37,112 nucleotides of DNA, taken from Caballeronia turbans. GTDB lineage: Bacteria > Pseudomonadota > Gammaproteobacteria > Burkholderiales > Burkholderiaceae. The notes under the pieces are model-generated. The model did not search any database. It saw only the letters and a program-made list of their open reading frames with translations, and was not told the DNA's origin. The stretch's first letter is position 1, and the number at the start of each line of letters is the position of its first letter. Where the stretch lies: positions 1 through 37,112 of the forward strand of contig FCOD02000046.1 of assembly GCA_001544655.2 (NCBI GenBank), given 5' to 3'. This document shows, one piece after another, positions 6,876 through 15,520 of the stretch. The translations under genes were made by a program, and so were the position numbers.

Positions 6876-8609
6876 TCAGGCGACCGTTGCCTCCGGTGGA
6901 TGCTTCGCAACATAACGTCCCGGCGCGGGCTCGATCGGCGCGAACTTCGCGCTGCCCAGTTTCTTCGGCGCGGCGACCTGCTCGCCCGCGTACGTTTGCA
7001 GCCACTTGCTCCAGTGCGTCCACCAGCTTCCCGGCTGCGAAGTGGCCGATTCGAGCCACGCTTCTGGTTCGTCGCCGAGCTTGCCGTCGATCCAGTAGGA
7101 GCGCTTGTTCCTCGATGCAGGATTGATCACGCCCGCGATATGTCCGCTCGCGCCGAGCACGAACTGCGTCTCGCCGCCCAGGAGACGCGTCGACTGGTAC
7201 GCGCCCTTCCACGGAACGATGTGATCCTCCTGCGTCCCGAAGATATAGCTCGGCATGTCGATGCGCGCGAGATCCACCGGCGTGCCGCACATGGTGAGCC
7301 GCCCCGGCTGGCAAAGATTGTTCTCGAGATACATGTTGCGCAGATACCAGGCGTACATCGGCCCGGGCAGGTTGGTGCCGTCGGCATTCCAGTAGAGCAG
7401 GTCGAACGCCTGCGGCGCGCCGCCCTTGAGGTAGTTGTCGACGACATACGGCCAGATCAGGTCGTTCGCACGCAGCGTCTGGAACACGAAGCCCAGTTCG
7501 CCGCCCGAATAAATGCCGCCGCGCCCGATGGTCTGCTCGCGCTGCGTGACGCCCGCCTCGTCGATGAATACGCCCAGGTCGCCGGGATCGCTGAAATCGA
7601 GCATCGTCGTGAGCAGCGTGAGGCTCGCGACCGGATCTTCGCCGCGCGCGCGCAGTACCGCCAGCGCCGACGACAGAATCGTTCCGCCGACGCACCAGCC
7701 GACCGCATTGACCTTGTCGGCGCGGCTGATCGCCTGGCCCACTTCGATCGCTTTGATCGCACCGCTCTCGATGTAGTCGTCCCAGGTGATGTGGCCCAGG
7801 TCCCTGTCGGGGTTTCGCCACGACACGAGGAACACAGTCTGCCCCTGTTCGCACGCGAAGCGCACGAACGAATTCGCCGGCTGCAGGTCGAGGATATAGA
7901 ACTTGTTGATGCATGGCGGCACGATGACGAGCGGCCGCTCGGCAACCTTCTCCGTGAGCGGCGCGTACTGGATCAGTTGAAACAGTTCGTTCTCGAATAC
8001 CACCGATCCCTTCGAGACCGCCACATTGCGCCCGACTTCAAAGGCGCTTTCATCCGTGATGGATATGCGTCCGCGCCTGAGGTCTTCGAGCAGGTTCGCG
8101 AACCCCGTGCGCATGCTCTTGCCCTGCGTCTCGATCGCGGTTTGCATCGCCTCCGGATTGGTGACAGCGAAATTGACCGGACTCATCGAGTCGATGAACT
8201 GGCGCGCGTAGAAACGCAGCTTGTGCTTCTCCTTCGCGTTGATATCCGCGGCTTCGACCATATCGTTGAGCAGCTTCGAATTGAGCAGATAAGTCTGCTT
8301 GAGGAGGCTGTACCACGGATTGTCGTGCCAGGAATCCGACTTGAAGCGGCGGTCGCCGCGCTCTGGCTGAATGGCGGGCTCTGGCTTCTGGCCGGTCGCG
8401 CTCGCCATCATGCCCGCATAGAGCGCCATCTGCTGCTGCCAGTAATGCGCCTGAGCCTGCGCGAGCGCCAGCGCGGGCAATGTCCTACCGGACTCCGAAC
8501 GCGCGTCGGTCGTGTTGCCGGCCACGCCCATATAGGCTTCCAGCAGCGTCTGCCCGGATTTGAAAAACCCCCGGACGAACTCTTCCGGCATGTTGAACGG
8601 CGAGGCCAT
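6876..8609 (-). CDS. phaC: Class I poly(3-hydroxyalkanoate) synthase
   Basis: The 577-residue enzyme polymerises (R)-3-hydroxyacyl-CoA into PHA at the granule surface. The lipase-like box is GWCVGG with nucleophile Cys306; the other catalytic residues are Asp462 (GTQEDHIVPW) and His490 (GASGHIAG). The N-terminal domain (~1-190) contains the class I signature region FYARQFIDSMSPVNFAVTNP. Conserved WNADGTNLPGPMY is present. The ATG at 8609 has AGGGAGA about 5 bp upstream. It lies 95 bp downstream of a same-strand phasin gene. Neither phaA/phaB nor a phaR regulator is beside it, so the monomer must come from elsewhere, possibly via the MaoC hydratase at 16.6 kb. No lesions seen. Confidence 0.97.
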   Translation of the reverse strand: MASPFNMPEEFVRGFFKSGQTLLEAYMGVAGNTTDARSESGRTLPALALAQAQAHYWQQQMALYAGMMASATGQKPEPAIQPERGDRRFKSDSWHDNPWYSLLKQTYLLNSKLLNDMVEAADINAKEKHKLRFYARQFIDSMSPVNFAVTNPEAMQTAIETQGKSMRTGFANLLEDLRRGRISITDESAFEVGRNVAVSKGSVVFENELFQLIQYAPLTEKVAERPLVIVPPCINKFYILDLQPANSFVRFACEQGQTVFLVSWRNPDRDLGHITWDDYIESGAIKAIEVGQAISRADKVNAVGWCVGGTILSSALAVLRARGEDPVASLTLLTTMLDFSDPGDLGVFIDEAGVTQREQTIGRGGIYSGGELGFVFQTLRANDLIWPYVVDNYLKGGAPQAFDLLYWNADGTNLPGPMYAWYLRNMYLENNLCQPGRLTMCGTPVDLARIDMPSYIFGTQEDHIVPWKGAYQSTRLLGGETQFVLGASGHIAGVINPASRNKRSYWIDGKLGDEPEAWLESATSQPGSWWTHWSKWLQTYAGEQVAAPKKLGSAKFAPIEPAPGRYVAKHPPEATVA

Positions 8610-8643
8610 GTTGTCTCCCTGGGGTCATCGTCAAAAGCACGCC

Positions 8644-8671
8644 GCGCGCCTTGTCATCAGACAGGGCGCGC
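8644..8671 (-). promoter_or_regulatory. Hairpin between phasin and PHA synthase genes
   Basis: GCGCGCCTTGTC (8644-8655) and GACAGGGCGCGC (8660-8671) pair over 12 bp with one G-T wobble and an ATCA loop. It lies in the 95-bp spacer 33 bp after the phasin stop and has no T-tract. It may act as a partial terminator or a 3' stabiliser that keeps phasin transcripts in excess over synthase. Confidence 0.55.
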
Positions 8672-8704
8672 CGAAGTGCAGCATTCCGACTGGACGAAAC
8701 CGCG

Positions 8705-9106
8705 CTATTTTCGCTGCAGCATCTTCTTTATTTCGTCTACGTGTTCGTTGGCGCGCTGCGTGATGTTCGCCATCGTGTCGGCCTGCGACTTGCGTGCGAT
8801 TTCCGCGAGATCCTTGATGTCTTCGAGCGCTTTCACGCAGGCATTGCGTACGAATTCGTTTTGCTTGCCCGGATCGCTGATGCCGGTTTTCGCCGCTTCC
8901 TGAATGTCCTGCATCGCGCGCGTGAGCATGTCGGTCTGCTTCCGGGCGAGTTGGTGCATGGACTCGTACGCGGTCTTGTTCGCTTCGACGATAGCCTCGA
9001 TGTCCTTCTTGCGCGATTCGACCAGTGCCGACATGTCGACGCCGGGCACCTTGAACTGTTCGAGCATCCTGGTCAGATCTTCGAAGGGATTCTTTGGGTC
9101 AGCCAT
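8705..9106 (-). CDS. Phasin family protein
   Basis: This 133-residue all-helical protein starts MADPKNPFEDLTRMLEQFKV and continues with VDMSALVESRKKDIEAIVEA, features of the phasin_2 family of PHA granule coat proteins. It has a long amphipathic helix and alternating Ala/Lys/Glu heptads, no membrane segment and no signal. Phasins cover PHA granules, control their size and can activate the synthase. The ATG at 9106 is preceded by AGGAGA. It is the first gene of a phasin-phaC pair, and the 175 bp upstream to 9281 should hold the promoter. It is shorter than the classical PhaP1 (~190 residues), as many secondary phasins are. Confidence 0.88.
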   Translation of the reverse strand: MADPKNPFEDLTRMLEQFKVPGVDMSALVESRKKDIEAIVEANKTAYESMHQLARKQTDMLTRAMQDIQEAAKTGISDPGKQNEFVRNACVKALEDIKDLAEIARKSQADTMANITQRANEHVDEIKKMLQRK

Positions 9107-9281
9107 GACTGTCTCCTGGGTTGTTTGTGTGATGCGGAGGGCTCGGATCGCGATGCTGGATTCGCGGAACGCTCGTGCGGTTCGCCGGCTTGGTGGCGCC
9201 GTCGAGACCCAGGCCTCGCGGACATCACTTTACGCCGTCCGGGCGCAGCGTGCTCCGTGCTTTGCACAAGATGTTCCGTGA

Positions 9282-10126
9282 TTACGCCGTGTATAGCGTG
9301 ATTAGAAAGATTGCGAATCGGTAGCCTAGAACGATGAGGCCAGCCGTCAGCGCCAAAGTTGCCGCTTTAACGAGCCTTGTCACACCGTGAGAGCCGAAGA
9401 CTGGCAACAACGCCAGGAACACATAACCGCCACAGAGGCTCAGATTGATGATCGAAAGAAGGTTGTCGACGACGGGTGAACCGAGTCCGAGGCCGCCGAG
9501 ACGGACCTCGATGGCCGCGACGCCGAGCGCGAGCGAGAACAGCAACAGCAAGAACGCATAGAGATGGAGCGAGAAAAAGGCAATGTGACGAATGGCTTGC
9601 GCGCGCGGAGGAAGGTCGTCCACAACAACAGCGTGAACGGAATCACCATGAGAATAATGAGTGACTTGGCATTGAGCACGGCCGCACGATCGAAAATGGA
9701 CGTGTACTGAGGCAGGTCCGTCCGTAGTTTCGCGACGCGTTCGGCCACCAGCGACCGCGCGAGCGGACTCCGGTCCTGAAGATAAAGATGGGACTGCAGC
9801 GTCGAGCCGAAGACCTGGGTGTCGGTCAGCGACTGCATCGCGAAGAAAAACGCGTTGGCGCTGAGAAACAGTTGGAACGGCGGCACATAAGGCATCCGCT
9901 TTCCGTTCAAATGCGCGACCGTCAGCTCGCCGGGATGACGCAGCAAAATCCAGATCGTGCGGAGCAGGCGCCCGTCGATGGTCGTTACCGCGTGCAGGAC
10001 CTTCGCTCCGATCCCGCGCAGGGTAAGGTCGGAAGGCCGGAGCGGGCTCTCGCCGCACATCGGGCAGAACGGTGTGGTGACGCGATTTGCGCACGTCGGA
10101 CATATCCAGGGTTCGGTCGCAGACAT
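9282..10126 (-). pseudogene. DUF3667-like zinc-ribbon membrane protein, frameshifted
   Basis: From ATG 10126 (GGAGG just upstream) the protein starts with a CxxC-x(8)-CxxC zinc ribbon (ICPTCANRVTTPFCPMCGE). A cytoplasmic segment with TIDGRLLRTIWILLRHPGEL follows, then the first membrane helices (PFQLFLSANAFFFAMQSL). This order matches the DUF3667 family of unknown function. After WTTFLRARKPF, near 9590, the frame shifts; the remaining helices (HIAFFSLHLYAFLLLLFSLA and VTRLVKAATLALTAGLIVLG) are in another frame to the stop at 9282. Repaired length is about 280 residues with four to five membrane segments. A single indel breaks it. Neighbours give no functional clue. Confidence 0.78.
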
Positions 10127-10289
10127 GACGTCCTCCGTTGGACCGCTCGTACACATGGACTAACAGAGTCGATTGTGAGCCCTGCGACCGTATCATCTGC
10201 GCGATGCAGCGACGAATCTCACCCGTCAAGTGGGTGCCACGGGCTCTGCGCCATAGAAGCAGTCTAGACGACGAACGGCTCCGCACGGG

Positions 10290-10319
10290 CGCGGTAGCTC
10301 GGACTCCCGAGCTACCGCG
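10290..10319 (-). terminator. Perfect 13-bp hairpin after the disulfide reductase gene
   Basis: CGCGGTAGCTCGG (10290-10302) and CCGAGCTACCGCG (10307-10319) are perfect complements with an ACTC loop. The element begins 9 bp beyond the reductase stop codon, on the strand where a terminator is expected. There is no T-run, as is common in GC-rich bacteria, so termination strength is uncertain. Confidence 0.7.
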
Positions 10320-10327
10320 TGCCACTA

Positions 10328-11725
10328 CTACACGGCGCGCTCAGGCAACCTGGACAGCAATGGCCCGAGACCTTCTGCAATCGTCAAATGGGAAATCACG
10401 GCATCTCGGAGCTTCGGATACGGAAGTTCTGCGATCATCGCCGTCTGCACCGCGGCCAGCACTTCTCCCGCTTCCGAGCCGATCATCGTGAAGCCGAGAA
10501 TGCGGTCGTCTTCCGCGCCGACGAGCACCTTCATGAAGCCCTGCGTTTCGTCGGTCGCTTCGGTTCGCAGCACACTGCTCATCGGTAGCGTCGCGACGCG
10601 CGCGGCGATGCCCTCGCGCCGCGCATCGGTTTCGCTCAGGCCGACGCGCGCGAGCGGCGGATCGGTGAACAGCGTGTATGGAATCAGCCGATCGCCGGTG
10701 CTGCGGTGTCCGCCCGCCATGTTGTCGCGCACGATCCGGAAGTCATCGACGGAAACATGCGTGAATTGCGGGCTTCCCGCGACCTCGCCGATCGCCCACA
10801 CATCGCGCGCCGACGTTTGCAACCGATCGTTCACGCGGATATAGCCGCGCTCGTCCAACTCGATGCCTGCACGCTCCAGGCCGATATCGGCGGTGTTCGG
10901 AATGCGCCCGGCTGCGACCAGAATGTCGCTGCCCTCGATGGTCTGCTCGCCCGAAGGCGTGCGCACGACGACGCGCACCTGCGTGCCCGAGTGCCCCTCG
11001 ACGCGGATCGTCTGCGCGTCCAGCACGACGTCGATCTCTTCCGCGCGAAGTATGCGCAGCATTTCGTCGCCGATGTCCGCGTCTTCGCGGGACATCAGTC
11101 GTGCACCGCGCTCGATGATCGTCACGCGGCTGCCGAAGCGCCGATACGCCTGCGCCATCTCGACGCCGATATAGCCGCCGCCCATCACGATCAGATGCGA
11201 TGGCGCGCGATCGAGATCCAGCGCGCCGATGTGCGTCAACGGATCGGCCGACGCCAGGCCTGGCACATCCGGAATCGCGGCATGCGTGCCGACGTTGACC
11301 ACCACCTGATCGCCGCCGAGCGTGCGGGTGCCGCCGTCATTGAGCTGCACCTCGATGGTCTTCGGTCCGACGAACCGTCCGACGCCCATGATCAGCTCGG
11401 CGCGGCTCGATGCATACGCCTGTACGTGAAACGCGGCTTCCCGTTCGACCATGCCGCGCTTGCGATCGCGAACCTTCGCCATATCCACGGCGACGGGTCC
11501 CGTCGCTACGCCGAAATTGGCGGCATGCCGCGTCAGATGCGCCACGCGCGCACTCCAGATTTCATTCTTGCTCGGCAGACACGCGACGGCGGGACACGAG
11601 CCGCCTACCCACTGCCGCTCGACCACGGCGACGCGCTGCCCCGAGCGCGCCAGATGCCACGCCAGAAGCTTGCCGCCCTGACCACTACCTAGAATCAACG
11701 TATCGAACTGTTCGATCTGAGACAT
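10328..11725 (-). CDS. Flavin-dependent pyridine nucleotide-disulfide oxidoreductase (mercuric reductase/lipoamide dehydrogenase-like)
   Basis: The 465-residue protein has an FAD-binding start (LILGSGQGGKLLAW, residues ~10-23), a redox-active pair Cys44/Cys49 in GGSCPAVACLPSK, and a NAD(P) Rossmann motif VMGGGYIGVEMA (~178). The second FAD motif is VWAIGEVAG, and a C-terminal interface domain ends with HLTIAEGL, carrying the catalytic His-Glu pair. Length and layout are those of group I disulfide reductases. No N-terminal HMA domain and no C-terminal CC pair are present, so mercury reduction is unlikely. The ATG at 11725 has GGGAGAAGG upstream. It follows an AhpD-like gene by 68 bp on the same strand; the two probably act together in thiol-disulfide or peroxide metabolism. 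Substrate unproven. Confidence 0.9.
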   Translation of the reverse strand: MSQIEQFDTLILGSGQGGKLLAWHLARSGQRVAVVERQWVGGSCPAVACLPSKNEIWSARVAHLTRHAANFGVATGPVAVDMAKVRDRKRGMVEREAAFHVQAYASSRAELIMGVGRFVGPKTIEVQLNDGGTRTLGGDQVVVNVGTHAAIPDVPGLASADPLTHIGALDLDRAPSHLIVMGGGYIGVEMAQAYRRFGSRVTIIERGARLMSREDADIGDEMLRILRAEEIDVVLDAQTIRVEGHSGTQVRVVVRTPSGEQTIEGSDILVAAGRIPNTADIGLERAGIELDERGYIRVNDRLQTSARDVWAIGEVAGSPQFTHVSVDDFRIVRDNMAGGHRSTGDRLIPYTLFTDPPLARVGLSETDARREGIAARVATLPMSSVLRTEATDETQGFMKVLVGAEDDRILGFTMIGSEAGEVLAAVQTAMIAELPYPKLRDAVISHLTIAEGLGPLLSRLPERAV

Positions 11726-11793
11726 GACCTTCTCCCAATCAGCTAACGGATGAATCGATGTGGAGCGGACGAATCCGCTCGCGAGTGTCTGCA

Positions 11794-12333
11794 TTACTCG
11801 ACGGGCGGAAAATCGACGTCGGTGTCGTTGATGCGGTTGAACGTGTTGGTGAAGATCGTCATGGCAATCGCCAGCGATATCTCCGCCAGTTGCGAATCGC
11901 GATAACCTGCCGCGCGGATGGCGGCGAGTTCGTCAGCGCCGATCGTGCCGCGCGTCGTCTGCAAAAGCCGCACGAAGCGGATCAGCGCATCGCGCTTGAG
12001 ATCACCGGTCAGCTGGCCGGCGCGAATCTGCCTGAGCGCTTCCGGCGTCAGACCGGTCATCTTGCCGAGCATCACGTGCGCGGCTACGCAGTAGTCGCAA
12101 CCCGTCTGCTCGCTGATGAGCAGCTTGATGGTTTCCAGATCCTGCTTGCTCAGGCTGCTGGCGGCCAGCGCGCCTTCGGCGTCGAGCGCGGCGTTCAGCG
12201 TCGCGGGCGCGAGATGGCCGAGCGCCGCGAACAGATTCGGCACGCTGCCGCCCGCAATCTTGCGAACGCGTGCGTAGACGTCGGCGGTGTCGCCCGTAGC
12301 GTTGGCGACGGCGGGAATGGAGATGCGACTCAT
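11794..12333 (-). CDS. Carboxymuconolactone decarboxylase/AhpD-like protein
   Basis: This 179-residue all-helical protein has the AhpD catalytic signature: Glu67, then Cys79-x-x-Cys82 and His86 in SEQTGCDYCVAAH. In AhpD this set gives hydroperoxide reduction coupled to a disulfide reductase system. True carboxymuconolactone decarboxylases lack the CxxC. ATG 12333 was chosen; the longer frame to 12369 has no support. It is the first gene of a two-gene unit with the flavin disulfide reductase, and lies back to back with an AraC regulator. Likely cytoplasmic. Inference: an electron relay NAD(P)H to flavoprotein to AhpD-like protein to peroxide or electrophile; no ahpC is beside it. Confidence 0.88.
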   Translation of the reverse strand: MSRISIPAVANATGDTADVYARVRKIAGGSVPNLFAALGHLAPATLNAALDAEGALAASSLSKQDLETIKLLISEQTGCDYCVAAHVMLGKMTGLTPEALRQIRAGQLTGDLKRDALIRFVRLLQTTRGTIGADELAAIRAAGYRDSQLAEISLAIAMTIFTNTFNRINDTDVDFPPVE

Positions 12334-12392
12334 GGTGGACCTCATTCGGCGGTGGTTGGGAGCCTCCACTTTAGGGTCGCCGGATGAGCTTG

Positions 12393-12412
12393 TTGAGTCG
12401 CTAAATTCTCAA
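12393..12412. promoter_or_regulatory. Dyad in the AhpD-like/AraC divergent promoter region
   Basis: TTGAG (12393-12397) and CTCAA (12408-12412) form an inverted repeat with a 10-base spacer, followed by TATCAT-like sequence. It is centred between the two divergent starts (12333 and 12453), the expected place for an operator of the AraC regulator. The arms are short, so the call is weak. Confidence 0.35.
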
Positions 12413-12452
12413 TATCATGCTCAAAAGTCTCATCGTTTCATTCGAGGTAAGC

Positions 12453-13424
12453 ATGTCGATGTCGATCGATTGGCTGAGCCGCCTGCTCGGCATGATGACC
12501 GTGCGCGGCCAGCTCGAACTTCGTTGTTCGTACGGCGCGCCGTGGGAAGTCATTTACGCCGATTCAGACGCGGGCGAGATGCCGTACCACATGGTTCTCG
12601 GCGGATCGGCCGTGCTGGAGACGCCCGGCGGCGGCAGGCCGCAACATCTGCGCGCCGGGGACATCGTGATGCTCACGCACGGTTCGGCGCATACGCTTCG
12701 CGATGGCAGCGGGGCGCGGCCGAAACCTGCCCGGCAACGCGCGGCGCTGAACCTGATCATCAGCGAAAACAAGGGCGCCGGCGAGCGTCTGGACATGCTG
12801 TGCGGACGGATCGTCCTGGCGCCGCCGCATGACCGCTTCGTTCGTGCATATCTGCCGGCGCGGCTCGTCGTCCGTACGTCGACAGCGAAGGGCAGCGGAC
12901 AGGGCGCGGCGCTGGAACAATTGAATGGTCTCGTCGCGTTGATGCGCACGGAATCGATCGCCGACAATCTCGGCGGCTACGCGATGATGAACGCGCTGTC
13001 GGCGGCGCTTTTCGCGCTGGCGTTGCGTGCGAGCGCAGAGTCCGACGAAGCGCCCGCCGGTCTGCTGACGGTCGCGGGACATTCGCGTCTGTCGCCGGCG
13101 CTCGCCGCGATCTTCAACGAGCCGGCGCGCGACTGGACCCTGCCGGAACTGGCGAGTCTATGCAGCATGTCGCGCGCAACATTGATCCGTCATTTTCAGA
13201 ACAAGGTGGGACGTTCACCCATCGATCTGCTGACCAGCATCCGAATGGCGCTGGCGGCAAATGAGTTGAAGAGGCCAGGCGTATCGACCGAAGTGGTGGC
13301 CGAGACCGTCGGCTATCAATCCGTGGCGGCCTTCAGGCGCGCGTTCAGTCAGCACTTCGACATGACGCCGGCGCACTGGCGGCGCTCGAATGTGGACACG
13401 CAGCAGGCGCGTGTCGAAGACTGA
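12453..13424 (+). CDS. AraC-family transcriptional regulator with cupin sensor domain
   Basis: The 323-residue protein has an N-terminal cupin_6-type domain (~6-200; LSRLLGMMTVRGQLELRCSY, HLRAGDIVMLTHGSAH). It ends with a double helix-turn-helix (WTLPELASLCSMSRATLIRH and VVAETVGYQSVAAFRRAFSQ, finishing TPAHWRR). This architecture is common in regulators placed beside reductase or electrophile-response genes. The ATG at 12453 has GAGG seven bases upstream; an ATG six bases later is equally possible. It diverges from the AhpD-like/disulfide reductase pair, its probable target. It converges with the Old Yellow Enzyme gene, 28 bp between stops. No lesion seen. Confidence 0.92.
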   Translation: MSMSIDWLSRLLGMMTVRGQLELRCSYGAPWEVIYADSDAGEMPYHMVLGGSAVLETPGGGRPQHLRAGDIVMLTHGSAHTLRDGSGARPKPARQRAALNLIISENKGAGERLDMLCGRIVLAPPHDRFVRAYLPARLVVRTSTAKGSGQGAALEQLNGLVALMRTESIADNLGGYAMMNALSAALFALALRASAESDEAPAGLLTVAGHSRLSPALAAIFNEPARDWTLPELASLCSMSRATLIRHFQNKVGRSPIDLLTSIRMALAANELKRPGVSTEVVAETVGYQSVAAFRRAFSQHFDMTPAHWRRSNVDTQQARVED

Positions 13425-13452
13425 GGATACGCGCCCGCGCTTACAACCGCGT

Positions 13453-14568
13453 TCAGGCGGAGAACTGCATCGCCAACTCGTCGTCCTTGATGCTGGCGAT
13501 GGGTTGCAGTATCGAGCTATTGAACTGCCTCGGTTCGCGCCCGCTCGCGAGCATCATCGGCAGATCGGGATTGGCGAGCGCGCCGCGTCCGACCGTCACG
13601 ATGTCCGCGCCGGACCCGAGCGCACCGGCGATACGCTCGGCCGTATGCAAGCCGCCGTTCGCGATGATCGTCGCGTTCGGCGCGCAGCGACGCGCTAGCG
13701 CGATGAGGCTGTCGCGTGTGCCTTCGAATGCGGGCTGCCACGCTTCGTGCTCGGTCACGTGGATGAAGTTCACGCCTGCGTCGGCGAGCGTGCCGAAGAT
13801 CACTTCGGCGTCCGCCTCGCGGCCGGGCCACTTCGACGCGAAGTCGTTGACCTTGCCCTGTGAGATGCGGATGCCGACCGGCACTGCATCGCCGACGCCG
13901 AGCCGCACCAACTTCATGACATCGACGAGCAGTTGTACTCGCGCTCTCGTGCTGCCACCCCAACGGTCGTTTCTGAGATTCGTTTGTGCGCCCAGAAACT
14001 GGTCGAGCAGATAGCCGTTCGCGCCGTGAATTTCCACACCGCTGAATCGCCCGATATTCACCGCGCGCTGTGCCGCCTGCACGAAGCCGCTGATCGCTTC
14101 ATCGATCTCGGCATCCGTCATCTGTCTGGGCTCGGGATACGGTCCATCGCCGTAATAGAACGCCATCTGTTCGCCTTTGGGCCGAACGGCCGATGGCGCC
14201 ACCGTGTGCTTGCGATAAACATTGCCCTGACTCAGCGCGCCTGCGTGAATCAGTTGCGCGAACACGCTTGCGCCATGTGCGTGCATGTCGCGATTGAAGG
14301 CTGCCCATGCGCGCGCCTGTTCGTCATCGGCCAGGCCAGGCTGAAAACGGTATCCTTGCGAAAACGCCTTGTCGGTATAGATACCTTCTGTCGTTACAAG
14401 ACCGAAGCCGCCTTTCGCGAACCGACCGTAGTAGTCGAACATCGTCTGTGTCGGATGGCCGTATTCGGTAGCCGTGATGCGCGTCATCGGGGCGACTGCG
14501 ATGCGGTTGCGCACCGCAATGCCGTTGCCGTCGTACGGGGAAAGGATCTGCGAGGTGAAGTCGTTCAT
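13453..14568 (-). CDS. Old Yellow Enzyme-family alkene reductase (NADH:flavin oxidoreductase)
   Basis: The 371-residue FMN-dependent TIM barrel starts ILSPYDGNGIAVRNRIAVAP and has MTRITA, the substrate-binding HGANGYLLDQFL (replacing the His-Asn pair found elsewhere in the family) and NDRWGG. The phosphate-binding end is IANGGL and VTVGRGALANPDL. OYEs use NADPH to reduce activated C=C bonds of enones, maleimides and nitro compounds. The ATG at 14568 is the better start; an upstream codon at 14583 adds five residues without support. It lies divergent from a truncated LysR gene 105 bp away, a normal regulator-OYE arrangement. With the neighbouring disulfide reductase and AhpD-like genes it suggests reactive-electrophile defence. 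Confidence 0.93.
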   Translation of the reverse strand: MNDFTSQILSPYDGNGIAVRNRIAVAPMTRITATEYGHPTQTMFDYYGRFAKGGFGLVTTEGIYTDKAFSQGYRFQPGLADDEQARAWAAFNRDMHAHGASVFAQLIHAGALSQGNVYRKHTVAPSAVRPKGEQMAFYYGDGPYPEPRQMTDAEIDEAISGFVQAAQRAVNIGRFSGVEIHGANGYLLDQFLGAQTNLRNDRWGGSTRARVQLLVDVMKLVRLGVGDAVPVGIRISQGKVNDFASKWPGREADAEVIFGTLADAGVNFIHVTEHEAWQPAFEGTRDSLIALARRCAPNATIIANGGLHTAERIAGALGSGADIVTVGRGALANPDLPMMLASGREPRQFNSSILQPIASIKDDELAMQFSA

Positions 14569-14673
14569 TTCGCGTCTCGTCAAGGAAGGAAAGTGACTTC
14601 ATCCTAGGCGTTGGGAGGGCAGGAAAACAGACATCGAATGGTGAAGCCGCCGTAACTTTATCGGATATAAACC

Positions 14674-15444
14674 ATGTTCCTTCCAGACGTTCAAACCTTC
14701 CTCGCCGTCGCGTCGGCGGGCAGTCTTTCCGCTGCGGCGCGCCAGCTCGACGTCGTTCCCATGCAGGTGTCGCGACGCATCGCCGCGCTGGAAGAAGATC
14801 TCGGCGTGCGTCTTTTTCATCGCACGACCCGGTCGCTCACGCTGACTGCCGAAGGCGAAGCGTTCGTCCCGTTCGCTACGGCGATGGTGGATGCGGAATC
14901 CGGCGCGCGCGCCGAGCTTAGCCCGTTGCCGGGAAAGGCGTCGGGCGTGCTTCGTCTGACGGCTCCAAGCGGGTTCGGACAATCGGTCGTGCTGCCCATG
15001 CTTGCGAGTTTGCTCGAAGCCAATCCGGAGCTTCGCATCGACCTCGATCTTTCGGATCGTCAGGTCGATATCGTCGGGCAGGGCCTCGACGTGGCCTTGC
15101 GGATTGCGCCCTTGGAGGACTCCGAGCTGGTGGCGAAGAAGATCGCTCCCAATCCTCGCCTCGTTTGCGCCGCGCCGGCCTATCTGAAGAAACACGGGCG
15201 ACCCTCGACGGTTGCCGATCTGGACAATCACGCCTGCATCCGACTGAGTGCGGTGCGACGGTGGCCGCTTGTCGTCGACGGAGCATTGATCCGCAAGCGC
15301 GTGGATGCTTGTTTCACCACGACCAGTGTCGAAGCGGCGCGAACCGCTGCCGTGCAAGGTCTGGGACTCGCGCAGTTGACGTATTGGGACGTCTTCCGAC
15401 AGGCAATTGGGAGAATTCGCGTTCATCCATGGTACCCACAGTAG
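14674..15444 (+). pseudogene. LysR-family regulator, C-terminally truncated
   Basis: The protein starts FLPDVQTFLAVASAGSLSAA with a complete LysR winged HTH (QVSRRIAALEEDLGVRLFHR) and most of the effector domain (GVLRLTAPSGFGQSVVLPML; GLDVALRIAPLEDSELVAKK). It stops at 256 residues after GLGLAQLTYWDVFRQ. Relatives are about 300 residues and continue with the last strand and helix, which are replaced here by AIGRIRVHPWYPQ. The loss coincides with an incomplete IS66 element starting within ~80 bp, so IS-linked deletion is the likely cause. The regulator may keep DNA binding. It is divergent from the OYE gene. The start has no obvious Shine-Dalgarno sequence. Confidence 0.82.
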
Positions 15445-15520
15445 CGAAATGCAACGCTCGATGGGTTTACGGAAATTTGTAACAGCTATCGGGAACGTCG
15501 CCTGGAGAAGGCGCGCCGCA

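Noticed and set aside
6900-8903. Long plus-strand open frame of 667 codons
   Set aside because: It is antisense to phaC and the phasin, both with strong motifs and ribosome sites. High GC keeps the opposite frame open; its product has no family features.
10706-11692. Plus-strand open frame of 328 codons
   Set aside because: It mirrors the disulfide reductase gene on the minus strand, which has intact catalytic motifs. It is a shadow frame.
10328-11725. Annotation as mercuric reductase
   Set aside because: There is no HMA domain, no C-terminal vicinal cysteines and no mer genes nearby; only the general disulfide reductase family is supported.
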